The position numbers and the translations under genes were made by a program. A stretch of 64,000 nucleotides of DNA from Thermohalobaculum sp039815685. GTDB lineage: Bacteria; Pseudomonadota; Alphaproteobacteria; Rhodobacterales; Rhodobacteraceae. This document shows, piece after piece, positions 26,529 through 34,794 of this stretch. The stretch lies in contig JBCBYV010000009.1 of assembly GCA_039815685.1 (NCBI GenBank), positions 82,521-146,520 of the forward strand, given 5' to 3'. The notes under the pieces were generated by a model. The model saw only the letters and a list, made by a program, of their open reading frames with translations. It ran no database searches and was not told the DNA's origin. Numbering within the stretch: position 1 is the stretch's first letter; each line of letters starts with the position of its first letter.

Positions 26529-27302
26529 TCAGAGCGGGTGCAGCGCGTCGGCGAGGTAGGCATAGGCAAAATCGTCGATCTCGCGCGTCGCCATGAGGAT
26601 GGCTTCGGCGTCGCCGATCTTGCCCGCTTGGCCGAGGCCTGCCGCGAGGAACCGTCGTCCGATTTCGGGGAAATGGACGTCGCGGTCGTCGCCGGCATCT
26701 TCCGCGAGGAGGGTGCGGTTCTCGAGGGCCACGATCCGGGTCTTGCGACGGCCATGGGGCAGGCGCGTCTCGGCATGATGGAGTTGCGATAGGCGGTTGA
26801 AGCCGACGCCGAGGAGGAGCTGGTGGGTCTCCCCTTCATAAAGCCGGCCGGCCGGGGAGGCGGGGCCCGTGGCGAAGGGCAGGGGGTGGGCTTCGCAGAG
26901 CGCTTCGGCCCCGGCGCCAAGGGCAAGATAGGCGGTGCAGGGATGCGGGCTGCGACGGGTCCCGGGGCGCTGCCGGAACGCCTCAGGGATCGTGCCCATG
27001 GACGTCGGTGTCTCGGTTAGCGGGAGCCAGGGGCAGATCCGGCGCGCCTCCTTATGGAGACTGTCAGGAAGGGTCCGGTGACGGCCCGGGACGGAGAGGC
27101 TGTCCCGGAAGCCGGCCATAACGAGGGTGCCGCCCGAGGGATCATCGGCGCCGACCGTGGCGATGAGGGCTTCGACGACGGTCGCAGCGCCCCCCTCGAC
27201 CCGGCCGAGGGCGGAGAGGGAGGCGTGGACCATCAGCGTGTCGCCGTGTCGGACCCCGAGTGCGGCGAGGTCCGCGGCGATCCGGTCAAGCGAGTGTGCC
27301 AT
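26529..27302 (-). CDS. AAC(3)-family N-acetyltransferase
   Basis: A 257-residue protein of the aminoglycoside 3-N-acetyltransferase fold. Supporting segments: GDTLMVHASLSALGRVEGGA, GGTLVMAGF, PTSMGTIPEAFRQRPGTRRS (family PxxxGxxxExxR-like pattern), HPLPFATGPASPAGRLYEG and LLLGVGFNRLSQLHHAE. Chromosomal members often act on other amines, so resistance should not be assumed. Its ATG lies inside the end of serS: the genes overlap by 17 bases, suggesting coupling. Confidence 0.82.
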   Translation of the reverse strand: MAHSLDRIAADLAALGVRHGDTLMVHASLSALGRVEGGAATVVEALIATVGADDPSGGTLVMAGFRDSLSVPGRHRTLPDSLHKEARRICPWLPLTETPTSMGTIPEAFRQRPGTRRSPHPCTAYLALGAGAEALCEAHPLPFATGPASPAGRLYEGETHQLLLGVGFNRLSQLHHAETRLPHGRRKTRIVALENRTLLAEDAGDDRDVHFPEIGRRFLAAGLGQAGKIGDAEAILMATREIDDFAYAYLADALHPL

Positions 27303-28575
27303 CGGGCGCGATCCGGGTTGCCCCGTTGAGATAGGGGCCGAGCGCCTGGGGCAGCGTGACCGAGCCGTCCGGGTGCTGGCCGTTCTCGAGCACGGCGATC
27401 AGGCAGCGGCCGACGGCGAGGCCCGAGCCGTTGAGGGTGGAGACGAATTCCGGTCGCGCCTCCGCCTCGCGCCGGAAGCGGCCGTTCATGCGCCGCGCCT
27501 GGAACTGGCCGCAGACGCTGCAGGACGAGATTTCGCGATAGGTGCCCTGGCCGGGGAGCCAGACCTCGATGTCATGCGTCCGCTCCGCCCCGAAGCCCAT
27601 ATCGCCGGTGCAGAGCACGACCGTGCGGTAGGCGAGGCCGAGGCGTTCGAGCACGGCCTCGGCACAGCGGGTCATGCGTTCGAGCTCCGCCCGGCCGTCC
27701 TCGGGCGTCACGATGCTCACCATCTCGACCTTCTCGAACTGGTGCTGGCGGAGCATGCCGCGCACGTCCCGCCCCGCACTGCCGGCCTCGGAGCGGAAGC
27801 ACTGGGTATGGGCCGTGAAGCGCAGGGGCAAGGTGCCGGGCTCGAGGATCGTTTCGCGCACGAGGTTGGTGAGCGTGACTTCTGCGGTGGGGACGAGCCA
27901 GAAGTCGTCCGTCGTGCGGTAGAGGTCCTCGGCGAATTTCGGAAGCTGGCCGGTGCCGACCAGCGCCTCCTCCCGCACCAGGACGGGCGTCCAGATCTCT
28001 TCGAGCCCGTGCTCGGTGGTGTGGAGGTCGATCATGAATTGCGCGAGTGCGCGGTGGAGGCGGGCGACGGCACCCTTCAGCACCACGAAGCGGCTGCCCG
28101 CGAGGGCGGCGGCCCGTTCGAAATCGAGCGAGGCGGCGACGGCCGGTATCTCGAAATGCTCCTTCGCGCCCTCGATCGCCTTGGGCTCGCCCCAGCGACG
28201 GATTTCCACGTTGGCCGCCTCGTCCGCGCCGTCGGGGACGTCGTCGGCGGGCAGGTTCGGCAGGCCGAGAAGGAGATCGGTGAGCGCAGCATCGGCGGTT
28301 TTCGCCTCGTCCTCGAGGGCTGCGATCTCGTCCTTCTTGGTCCCGACAAGGGCGCGCAGGCGTTCGAACTCCGCCTCGTTGCCGCTCGCCTTGGCCTTGC
28401 CGACCTCCTTCGAAGCCGCGTTGCGCTCGGACAGCGCCGCCTCGGCGGCGGCGATGGCGCGGCGACGTTTGGCATCGATCTTAAGGATCTCTGCCGACGC
28501 GCCCTCGCCACCCCGGCGCATCAGCGCCTTGTCGAAGGCCTCGGGGTTCTCGCGGATATAGCGGATGTCGTGCAC
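27286..28575 (-). CDS. serS: serine--tRNA ligase
   Basis: A 429-residue class II aminoacyl-tRNA synthetase. The N-terminal antiparallel coiled-coil tRNA-binding arm spans ~25-110; then class II motif 2 (TQCFRSEAGSAGRDVRGMLR, HQFEKVEMV) and motif 3 (LNGSGLAVGRCLIAVLENGQ). The start is GTG at 28575 (MHDIRYIRENPEAFDKAL), with CGGAG upstream; the longer open frame shows no similarity. It overlaps the AAC(3)-like gene. Confidence 0.96.
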   Translation of the reverse strand: MHDIRYIRENPEAFDKALMRRGGEGASAEILKIDAKRRRAIAAAEAALSERNAASKEVGKAKASGNEAEFERLRALVGTKKDEIAALEDEAKTADAALTDLLLGLPNLPADDVPDGADEAANVEIRRWGEPKAIEGAKEHFEIPAVAASLDFERAAALAGSRFVVLKGAVARLHRALAQFMIDLHTTEHGLEEIWTPVLVREEALVGTGQLPKFAEDLYRTTDDFWLVPTAEVTLTNLVRETILEPGTLPLRFTAHTQCFRSEAGSAGRDVRGMLRQHQFEKVEMVSIVTPEDGRAELERMTRCAEAVLERLGLAYRTVVLCTGDMGFGAERTHDIEVWLPGQGTYREISSCSVCGQFQARRMNGRFRREAEARPEFVSTLNGSGLAVGRCLIAVLENGQHPDGSVTLPQALGPYLNGATRIAPDGTLA

Positions 28576-28741
28576 GGTCGTGCTCCGGTTGGGCTTGAGG
28601 TCGGATCGGGTCGTTGGCGAGGTGCGCGGGTTATGGCGCAAGCGGCGTCGCGCGGCCAGAGACAGCTTGAGCCTGAGCAACGCTTAGCGGGAGGACTGCG
28701 GCGATCGCAGGCAGCGCCGGCGTCGTGCAGATGTCAGAGCA

Positions 28742-28822
28742 TCATGAGAGGGCGACTGCCATCAGCACGCCATAGAGTGCGAGGCCGGCAGCCGCGACGG
28801 CGTAGTACACCATGTCCAGCAT
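28742..28822 (-). CDS. probable 26-residue membrane protein
   Basis: A 27-codon frame with a textbook ribosome site (GGAGG, five bases before ATG 28822). The product MLDMVYYAVAAAGLALYGVL plus MAVALS is almost entirely one hydrophobic helix with a short N-terminal cap. It lies upstream of serS on the same strand, 167 bases before its start. A TTGACA element is at 28904-28899 on the minus strand. No homologue is recognised from memory. Confidence 0.5.
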   Translation of the reverse strand: MLDMVYYAVAAAGLALYGVLMAVALS

Positions 28823-28973
28823 CTTGACCTCCGCACCCGGCCGAAGCGCTGCTGCGCCGGCCAATCGACGCGAGACAGTTTGTCACGGTTCCAGCGTCTG
28901 TCAATGCACTTGGCCGTCAGATGCCTGGGGCCTCGACCGGGGCGTCTGTGGCGTGCCGTCGGCCCGCGTTCCC

Positions 28974-29001
28974 TTGCATCGCCCCCGGCCCCCCGTATAT
29001 C
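28974..29001 (+). promoter_or_regulatory. candidate promoter of the yajC-secDF operon
   Basis: TTGCAT (28974-28979) and TATATC (28996-29001) are separated by 16 bases, a reasonable housekeeping-sigma pair. The yajC start is 64 bases downstream of the -10 element. The AT-rich -10 stands out in GC-rich flanks. Confidence 0.5.
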
Positions 29002-29064
29002 AGCCTCGCGATGCGTCGGTCGGTTGGCTGGCAGCGTCCAACCACTGACAGCGAAAGGCCGCTC

Positions 29065-29400
29065 ATGTTCGTGACCCCCGCTTACGCGCAGGCCGCCGGT
29101 GCGGCGCCAGGTGCCGACACGTTCCTCGTACAGCTGCTACCGCTCGTGCTGATCTTCGTGATCTTCTACTTCCTGCTGATCCGGCCGCAGCAGAAGAAGG
29201 CCAAGGAGCACGCGAACATGGTGAGCAATCTGCGCCGGGGCGATCAGGTGATCACCTCGGGCGGCATTTATGGCAAGATCACGCGCGTGAAGGACGACGA
29301 GGAGGCGGAGGTCGAGATCGCCGAGGGCGTGAAGATCCGCATCGTGAAGTCGACCGTGCTGCAGGTGGTGAGCAAGACGGAGCCGGCGAAGGACGCTTGA
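29065..29400 (+). CDS. yajC: preprotein translocase subunit YajC
   Basis: A 111-residue inner-membrane protein associated with SecDF. N-terminal transmembrane helix LLPLVLIFVIFYFLLIRPQQ is followed by KKAKEHANMVSNLRRGDQVI and TSGGIYGKITRVKDDEEAEV, the standard YajC signature. ATG 29065 matches family length. secDF follows 83 bases downstream. Confidence 0.95.
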   Translation: MFVTPAYAQAAGAAPGADTFLVQLLPLVLIFVIFYFLLIRPQQKKAKEHANMVSNLRRGDQVITSGGIYGKITRVKDDEEAEVEIAEGVKIRIVKSTVLQVVSKTEPAKDA

Positions 29401-29483
29401 GCCGGCAGCCCAGGCGCATCGAGGCGGCCGGGCAGGGGCGCCGGGCACGGGCCCGCGCCGGAAAACATCGATAGGGCGGGCCC

Positions 29484-32048
29484 TTGCTCCAGATACCTCT
29501 ACTGAACCGTATTCTGATTGTCGGCGCCTGTGTTCTGGGTCTCGCCTTCGCGATGCCGAACCTGCTCGGGTCCGAGACACGCAGCTCGCTGCCGACCTGG
29601 CTACCGCATCAGGCGATCAATCTGGGGCTCGACCTGCGGGGCGGGGCGCATCTCCTCGTCGAGGTGGAGATCGAGGAGGTCTATGCCGAGCGCATGCAGA
29701 ACCTCCGCGGCGAGGTGCGCCAGGCGCTTGTCGATGCGGGTGTGCGCCGGTTCTCGCGCCTTGCGGCGAGCGAGCGGGCGGTGTCGGTCGAGATCACCAA
29801 CGCCGAGGATGTGGATGCGGCGGAGGCAGCGCTCCAGCGACTTGTCCTGCCCGTGGGCGGCGGGCTGGCCGGCGGCTTCGGCATGGGCGGCGGGTTCGGT
29901 GTCAACAATTTCGACCTCATCCGCGAGGGGCAGGGCCTGCGCTTGCAACTGACCGAGGCGAACGAGGTGCTGATTACGGACCGCACGATCGCCCAGTCCC
30001 TCGAGATCATCCGTCGCCGCATCGACGAGGCCGGAACGCGCGAGCCTACCATCCAGCGCCAGGGTGAGGACCGCATCCTCGTGCAGGTCCCGGGCGTCGG
30101 CTCGGCCGAGGAAGTGCTGGCGCTGATCGGGCGGACGGCACGGCTCTCGTTCCACATGGTGGAAGGTATTGGCTCCGACGCTGCAAACCCCGGTCCCGAT
30201 CAAATCGTCCTCCAGGATATCGACACTGGGGAGCCGCTTCTCCTCCAGCGGCGCGCCTGCCTTTCCGGAGAGAACCTCGCCGACTCGAGCCTAGGCTTCG
30301 ATCCCGACAGCGGACTTCCGGTGGTCAACTTCTCCTTCGACTCCGCCGGTGCTCGGATCTTTGGGCAGAAGACGGCCGCGAATGTGGGTCAGCTTTTTGC
30401 GATTGTGCTCGATGGCGAGATCATCTCGGCGCCGCGCATTCGCTCGCCGATCCTTGGCGGGTCGGGTTTCATCGAGGGCAATTTTACGGTCGAGAGTGCG
30501 ACGGAGCTCTCGATCCTGCTGCGCTCCGGTGCGCTGCCGGCCTCGATCTCAGTGCTTGAGCAGCGGACGGTCGGGCCGGATCTGGGTGCGGACTCGATTG
30601 CCGCCGGCGAGCTTGCTTCGCTCCTCGCCTTCGCGCTGGTGCTGGTCTTCATGGGCACGGTCTACCGGCTCTTCGGCATCTTCGCGATCTGCGCGCTTCT
30701 CATCAATGTGGGGCTGATCTTCGGGCTGCTCTCGGCCATAGGGGCGACGCTGACGCTGCCTGGTATTGCGGGCATCGTGCTCACCATCGGTATGGCGGTC
30801 GATGCCAACGTGCTGGTCTTCGAGCGAATACGCGAGGAGCTCAAACGCGCGAAGAACCCGAGCCAGGCGGTGGACAAGGGGTATCGGGAGGCGTTCTCGG
30901 CGATCCTCGATGCCAACATCACCACCTTCATCGCGGCCGTGATCCTCTTCGCTGTGGGCTCGGGCCCCGTGAAGGGGTTCGCGGTGACGCTCGGCATCGG
31001 GATCCTGACCTCGGTCTTCACGGCCGTGTTCCTGACGCGCCTGATGATCGTGACCTGGCTGGCGCGCACCCGGCCGAAGACGCTGCAGGTCGAGCGCGTG
31101 GCGCTGGTGGGCAAGGAGTTCCACTTCCCGTTCATGAGCCTCCGGCGCATCTTCGCCGGCGTCAGTATCGCGAGCGTCGTCGGCGCAATCGGGCTCACCG
31201 CTGTTCTCGGGCTCAATTTCGGCATCGACTTCCGCGGCGGCACGATGATCGAGGCGCGGACGGCAGAGGCCGCGGATCTTGGCGAAGTGCGGACTACGGT
31301 AACAGGCCTCCAGCTTGGCGACGTTCAGGTGCAGAGCTTCGGCTCGGACCGCGACGTGCTGGTGCGCGTCGAGGAGCAGGAGCTCACGGGCGATGAGCGC
31401 ATGGATGTGGCCCAGCAGGTCGGCGATGCGCTGCAGGAAGCCATTCCCGGCACGGAGATCCGGCGCGTCGAGGTCGTGGGGCCCAAGGTATCTGGCGAGC
31501 TCCTGCAGGCGGGCGTGCTTGCCATCGTCCTCGCGGTCTCGGCGGTGCTGATCTACATCTGGCTCCGCTTCGAGTGGCAGTTCGGCGTCGGTGCGGTGGT
31601 GGCGCTTGTCCATGATGTAGGGCTGACGATCGGGGTCTTCGCGCTTCTCGGCATCGAGTTCAATCTGGCGATCATCGCGGCACTCCTGACCATCGTCGGC
31701 TACTCGCTGAACGACACCGTGGTGGTCTATGACCGGGTGCGTGAGAACCTGCGAAAATACAAGAAGATGGAGCTGGCGGATCTCCTCGATCTCTCGGTGA
31801 ACGAGACGCTGTCGCGGACCTTGATGACCTCGCTCACGACCCTTGTGGCGCTGCTCGGCCTCTTTTTCTTCGGGCCCGAGGTGATCCAGGGCTTCACCTT
31901 CGCGATGATCTGGGGCGTGCTGATCGGGACCTACTCCTCGATCTTCATCGCCGGCGCCCTGCTCCTTGCGATGAACGTGAAGCGCGACTGGTCCGACCCG
32001 GGCGAGGTGCAGAAGGCCGGTGTCCGTTTCGATGGCGCGCAGGTCTGA
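29484..32048 (+). CDS. secDF: fused protein translocase SecDF
   Basis: An 854-residue inner-membrane protein that uses proton motive force to complete Sec export. The SecD half (to ~535) has GLDLRGGAHLLVEVEIEEVY near 47, the periplasmic P1 region with a Gly-rich insert (~130-145), and GIAGIVLTIGMAVDANVLVF with FERIREEL. The SecF half (~540-854) has LNFGIDFRGGTMIEA (~575), VGYSLNDTVVVYDRVRENLR and TSLTTLVALLGLFFFGPEVI. No stop or restart separates the halves. The start codon is TTG 29484. secD and secF are separate genes in many proteobacteria. Confidence 0.94.
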   Translation: MLQIPLLNRILIVGACVLGLAFAMPNLLGSETRSSLPTWLPHQAINLGLDLRGGAHLLVEVEIEEVYAERMQNLRGEVRQALVDAGVRRFSRLAASERAVSVEITNAEDVDAAEAALQRLVLPVGGGLAGGFGMGGGFGVNNFDLIREGQGLRLQLTEANEVLITDRTIAQSLEIIRRRIDEAGTREPTIQRQGEDRILVQVPGVGSAEEVLALIGRTARLSFHMVEGIGSDAANPGPDQIVLQDIDTGEPLLLQRRACLSGENLADSSLGFDPDSGLPVVNFSFDSAGARIFGQKTAANVGQLFAIVLDGEIISAPRIRSPILGGSGFIEGNFTVESATELSILLRSGALPASISVLEQRTVGPDLGADSIAAGELASLLAFALVLVFMGTVYRLFGIFAICALLINVGLIFGLLSAIGATLTLPGIAGIVLTIGMAVDANVLVFERIREELKRAKNPSQAVDKGYREAFSAILDANITTFIAAVILFAVGSGPVKGFAVTLGIGILTSVFTAVFLTRLMIVTWLARTRPKTLQVERVALVGKEFHFPFMSLRRIFAGVSIASVVGAIGLTAVLGLNFGIDFRGGTMIEARTAEAADLGEVRTTVTGLQLGDVQVQSFGSDRDVLVRVEEQELTGDERMDVAQQVGDALQEAIPGTEIRRVEVVGPKVSGELLQAGVLAIVLAVSAVLIYIWLRFEWQFGVGAVVALVHDVGLTIGVFALLGIEFNLAIIAALLTIVGYSLNDTVVVYDRVRENLRKYKKMELADLLDLSVNETLSRTLMTSLTTLVALLGLFFFGPEVIQGFTFAMIWGVLIGTYSSIFIAGALLLAMNVKRDWSDPGEVQKAGVRFDGAQV

Positions 32049-32071
32049 TCGGCGCGCGCCGATATCGGTAG

Positions 32072-32090
32072 GGTGGGGTTCGACCCCACC
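32072..32090 (+). terminator. hairpin after secDF
   Basis: GGTGGGG/CCCCACC with loop TTCGA is a perfect 7-bp stem 24 bases after the secDF stop. No T-run follows and the next gene starts 24 bases later, so it is more likely a repeat or attenuating structure than a full terminator. Confidence 0.35.
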
Positions 32091-32114
32091 GCTGTCGTGT
32101 CGGAGGGCGGCCCG

Positions 32115-32474
32115 GTGAAGATGACCGAGATGCCGCTCGGCGCCCAGCCCGCCATCGATGGCTACGGTCCGGGCGGCTTTCGCATCGGCGGCGTCTGGCG
32201 CGAGGGCGCGATGCTGGTGAGCCCCGACGGCGTCACCCCGCTCGCCGATCCCGCCGACGGCATCGCGCAGCTGGCCGGCATCGAGGCGGGTGCGGTCGAT
32301 CTGGTCATCCTCGGTCAGGGTGCCGATATCGGCCCGGTGCCGCACGACTGGCGCCTGGCGCTGGAGCAGGCGGGCCAGGGGCTCGAGCACATGGCCACCC
32401 CCGCCGCCTGCCGCACCTACAATGTCCTCCTCTCGGAAGACCGCCGGGTCGCGGTCGTCCTCCTGCCGGTGTGA
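32115..32474 (+). CDS. Mth938-like domain protein
   Basis: A 119-residue protein of the Mth938/NDUFAF3 fold. The pattern DGYGPGGFRIGG, then VDLVILGQGADIGPVP and the terminal TYNVLLSEDRRVAVVLLPV fits this family, which often lies next to secF in Alphaproteobacteria. Mitochondrial relatives help complex I assembly, so a similar role here is possible but untested. GTG 32115 is chosen because GGAGGG lies 7 bases upstream; ATG 32121 is the alternative. Its TGA overlaps the next GTG. Confidence 0.82.
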   Translation: MKMTEMPLGAQPAIDGYGPGGFRIGGVWREGAMLVSPDGVTPLADPADGIAQLAGIEAGAVDLVILGQGADIGPVPHDWRLALEQAGQGLEHMATPAACRTYNVLLSEDRRVAVVLLPV

Positions 32475-32998
32475 CTGGCGACCCGACTGGCGACCCGGCA
32501 GTGGCGCTTGGGCCGAGCGAGGCGCCCCTCATCCTGCTGCCGCCCCGCTTCGAGCAGTGGTGGGCGACGGCGCTCGCCGCACTCTTTGCGGGCCTCGGCC
32601 TGATGATCGTTATCCGCGATGTCGAGGCTCTGGTGGGTTGGCTCTGCCTTCTGTTCTTCGGCGGCGGGCTGCTGGTCGTGATGGGGCGATCGGTCTTTCG
32701 ACGTGCCTTCCGGCTGGAACTCCATCCGGACCGGTTCATCGCGTTTCACCCGCGGCGCGTCTCGTCCGTGAGATGGGCTGACATCGAGGGTTTCGGCGTC
32801 TGGGGCCACGGTGCCACCACCCTGGTAGGGTGGCAGCTCCGCGAGGACGCGGAGAGAAGCGGTAGCATGCTGGATAGGGCGAACCGGGCGCTGAGCGCGC
32901 TGGATGGCACGCTGCCGTCCCTCTATGGCTTCACACCCGAGGGGTTGGTGGCTTTGCTGGAGGCATGGCGGTTGCGGGACGCGCCCAAGGGCGGCTGA
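32471..32998 (+). CDS. hypothetical two-helix membrane protein (STM3941-like)
   Basis: A 175-residue protein: two adjacent transmembrane helices at ~28-70 (ALAALFAGLGLMIVIRDVEA, LCLLFFGGGLLVVMG), then a PH-like soluble part (FRLELHPDRFIAFHPRRVSS, RWADIEGFGVWG). The arrangement resembles STM3941-type bacterial membrane proteins. GTG start overlaps the preceding stop as GTGA, so the two are probably co-translated. Confidence 0.65.
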   Translation: MTGDPTGDPAVALGPSEAPLILLPPRFEQWWATALAALFAGLGLMIVIRDVEALVGWLCLLFFGGGLLVVMGRSVFRRAFRLELHPDRFIAFHPRRVSSVRWADIEGFGVWGHGATTLVGWQLREDAERSGSMLDRANRALSALDGTLPSLYGFTPEGLVALLEAWRLRDAPKGG

Positions 32999-33077
32999 TC
33001 GTCTGGGTCTGCTACTCTTGAGCCTGCACCGAAGCTGCGAGGTTTTTCTCCGGAACGCTCTGGGCTACATCAGCGGC

Positions 33078-33093
33078 GGCAGCGGCCGCTGCC
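33078..33093. promoter_or_regulatory. 16-bp perfect palindrome upstream of sodB
   Basis: GGCAGCGG/CCGCTGCC is a perfect palindrome 60 bases before the sodB start, with outer GGC/GCC triplets also able to pair. It may be a leader hairpin or a protein-binding site; in GC-rich DNA chance is not excluded. Confidence 0.3.
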
Positions 33094-33153
33094 CCGCCGC
33101 CGGCGTCCACCGGCCCGCGGCGAGACGACAATTCCGACCCGGAGGAGAGCCCC

Positions 33154-33765
33154 ATGGCCTTCACGCTGCCCGATCTTCCCTATGCCCACGACGCGCTCGC
33201 CGGCCATGGCATGAGTGCGGAGACCTTCGAGTACCATCACGACATCCACCACAAGGCCTATGTGGACAACGGCAACAAGCTCATCGCGGGCACCGAGTGG
33301 GAGGGCAAGTCGGTCGAGGAGATCACGACCGGCACCTATCAGGCCGGCGCCGTCGCGCAGTCGGGCATCTTCAACAACGCCTCGCAGCATTGGAACCACT
33401 GCCAGTTCTGGGAGATGATGGGTCCTCAGGAGGGCATGCCCAGCAATCTTGAGGCGCGGCTGATGGATGCCTTCGGCTCGGTCGACGCCTTCAAGGAGCA
33501 GTTTGCCGCGGCGGGCGCCGGGCAGTTCGGCTCGGGCTGGTGCTGGCTGGTGAAGGACGGCGACGGGACGCTTAAGGTCACCAAGACCGAAAACGGCGTG
33601 AACCCGCTCTGCTTTGGGCAGACCGCTCTTCTCGGCTGTGATGTGTGGGAGCACAGCTACTATATCGACTTCCGCAACAAGCGCCCGGCCTATCTCTCGA
33701 ACTTCCTCGAAAAGCTGGTGAACTGGGAGAACGTGACGGCCCGGCTCGAGGCCGCCGGCGGCTGA
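33154..33765 (+). CDS. sodB: superoxide dismutase, Fe/Mn family
   Basis: A 203-residue enzyme converting superoxide to hydrogen peroxide and oxygen. Metal ligands are H28 (FEYHHDIHHKAYV), H82 (QHWNHCQFWEM), D163 and H167 (LGCDVWEHSYYIDF). The sequence is closest to FeSOD by eye, but metal preference cannot be proven by reading. No signal peptide, so cytoplasmic. GGAGGAG precedes the ATG and an intrinsic terminator follows at 33791, so it can be a monocistronic unit. Confidence 0.96.
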   Translation: MAFTLPDLPYAHDALAGHGMSAETFEYHHDIHHKAYVDNGNKLIAGTEWEGKSVEEITTGTYQAGAVAQSGIFNNASQHWNHCQFWEMMGPQEGMPSNLEARLMDAFGSVDAFKEQFAAAGAGQFGSGWCWLVKDGDGTLKVTKTENGVNPLCFGQTALLGCDVWEHSYYIDFRNKRPAYLSNFLEKLVNWENVTARLEAAGG

Positions 33766-33790
33766 CGTCGGGCGCATCGACGTGTTTGGG

Positions 33791-33818
33791 GGCTGGCGGT
33801 GACGCCGGCCCTTTTTCG
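33791..33818 (+). terminator. intrinsic terminator of sodB
   Basis: GGCTGGCG/CGCCGGCC forms an 8-bp stem with one G-T pair and a GTGA loop, followed immediately by CTTTTTCG. It lies 25 bases after the sodB stop. This is the clearest rho-independent terminator in the window. Confidence 0.8.
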
Positions 33819-33835
33819 TTGAAGGCCACGGTATC

Positions 33836-34066
33836 GAGGCAGGCGGAATCGCGGCTGGTCGCCGCGATGCTTGTTTGTGGTTGCTGCTGCATCCGGTTCG
33901 TGCGCCTTGCCGCCGTTCTTTGCCTGGCTGCGCCTGCACATTGGGCTGGGGAGGAGCCACGGGGGCTCCTGTCCGAGCGTTCGCCGAAGACCGGGCCGCG
34001 TCAAGGACAAGCGGGCTTTGCCCGTCGCTGCGCGATCCTTGACCCGGTCCGGGCTTCGGCGGGGTA
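33836..34066. repeat. structured intergenic repeat, copy A
   Basis: Fills most of the 314-base gap (33766-34079) between convergent sodB and the LOG gene, which holds no gene. It contains three stems also found in copy B (41379-41638): ATCGCGGC/GCCGCGAT with loop TGGTC (33848-33868); AGGAGCC/GGCTCCT (33952-33970); and a nested long-range pair, outer CGCCGAAG/CTTCGGCG and inner GTCAAGGA/TCCTTGAC (34000-34007 with 34036-34043). Sequence between stems differs from copy B, while stem pairing is kept. Confidence 0.75.
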
Positions 34067-34079
34067 GGTTGTCGGGGGC

Positions 34080-34631
34080 TCAGAGGCTCTGGGCCAGGCG
34101 GTCGAGGGCGGTGTCGGGGGTGGGCGCGAGGCAGAGGTCCTTGCTGAGGCCAGGACCTGCGAAGCCGTGGGTCACGAAGTGGGTGACGAGTGCGGCGAAG
34201 GGCTGCCAGTAGCCGTTGGTGTCGAGCAGCACCACGGGTTTCGTCGTGATGCCAAGCTGGCGCCAGGTCAGCGCTTCCACGAGCTCGTCGAGCGTCCCGG
34301 CGCCGCCCGGCAGGGCGAGCACGGCGTCCGCGTTCTCGAGCATCAACTTCTTGCGCTCATGCATGGTCTCGGTCACGACCATGGCGGTGATGTCGCGCTT
34401 GGCGACCTCGAGATCGACGAGGCGGCGGGGGATGAAGCCGAGGACCGGTGCGCCGCCCTTCATCGCCGCCTCCGCTGCGAGGCCCATGAGCCCGTGATCG
34501 CCCGCGCCGTAGACGAGGCCCCAGCCGCGGGCGGCGATGGCGGTGCCGACGGCGATGGCGGCCTCGGCGAAGGCGCTGTCGTGACCGGGGCGGGAGCCGC
34601 AGTAGAGGCAGATCATCGGTCTTTCGGTCAT
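34080..34631 (-). CDS. LOG-family nucleotide 5'-monophosphate phosphoribohydrolase
   Basis: A 183-residue Rossmann-like protein related to plant LONELY GUY and bacterial Rv1205-type enzymes. The diagnostic motif PGGAGTLDE is at 108-116, preceded by MHERKKLM (R93, K94), and an N-terminal CLYCGSRPGHD matches the family. Such enzymes hydrolyse cytokinin or other nucleotide 5'-monophosphates; the substrate here is not known. GGAGG lies four bases before ATG 34631. Confidence 0.9.
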   Translation of the reverse strand: MTERPMICLYCGSRPGHDSAFAEAAIAVGTAIAARGWGLVYGAGDHGLMGLAAEAAMKGGAPVLGFIPRRLVDLEVAKRDITAMVVTETMHERKKLMLENADAVLALPGGAGTLDELVEALTWRQLGITTKPVVLLDTNGYWQPFAALVTHFVTHGFAGPGLSKDLCLAPTPDTALDRLAQSL

Positions 34632-34794
34632 GCATCCTCCGCGGCTTGGCGGCCTCGCGCAGGCGCGGCGCCAACGCATCACCGGCACATCATCCTGGCG
34701 CTGGACCCCTGCCCTCGGCTCACGCCTGGCGGGCGACGCTGTTCTCCAGTTGCGCTTCGTGCCATAAAAGGCCGAGGGGATTGCGGCAAGTACG

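Noticed and set aside
26529..27302. Acquired antibiotic-resistance gene
   Set aside because: The AAC(3)-like gene has the same base composition as its neighbours, overlaps serS and has no mobile element nearby.
27127..28827. 566-codon plus-strand frame opposite serS
   Set aside because: Antisense shadow; serS class II motifs are on the minus strand.
32072..32090. Possible tRNA T-arm (GGTTCGA-like loop)
   Set aside because: The stem is 7 bp with flanks that cannot form D-arm, anticodon arm or acceptor stem; it is an isolated hairpin.
30549..32390. 613-codon minus-strand frame opposite secDF
   Set aside because: Antisense shadow, very His/Arg/Asp-rich.
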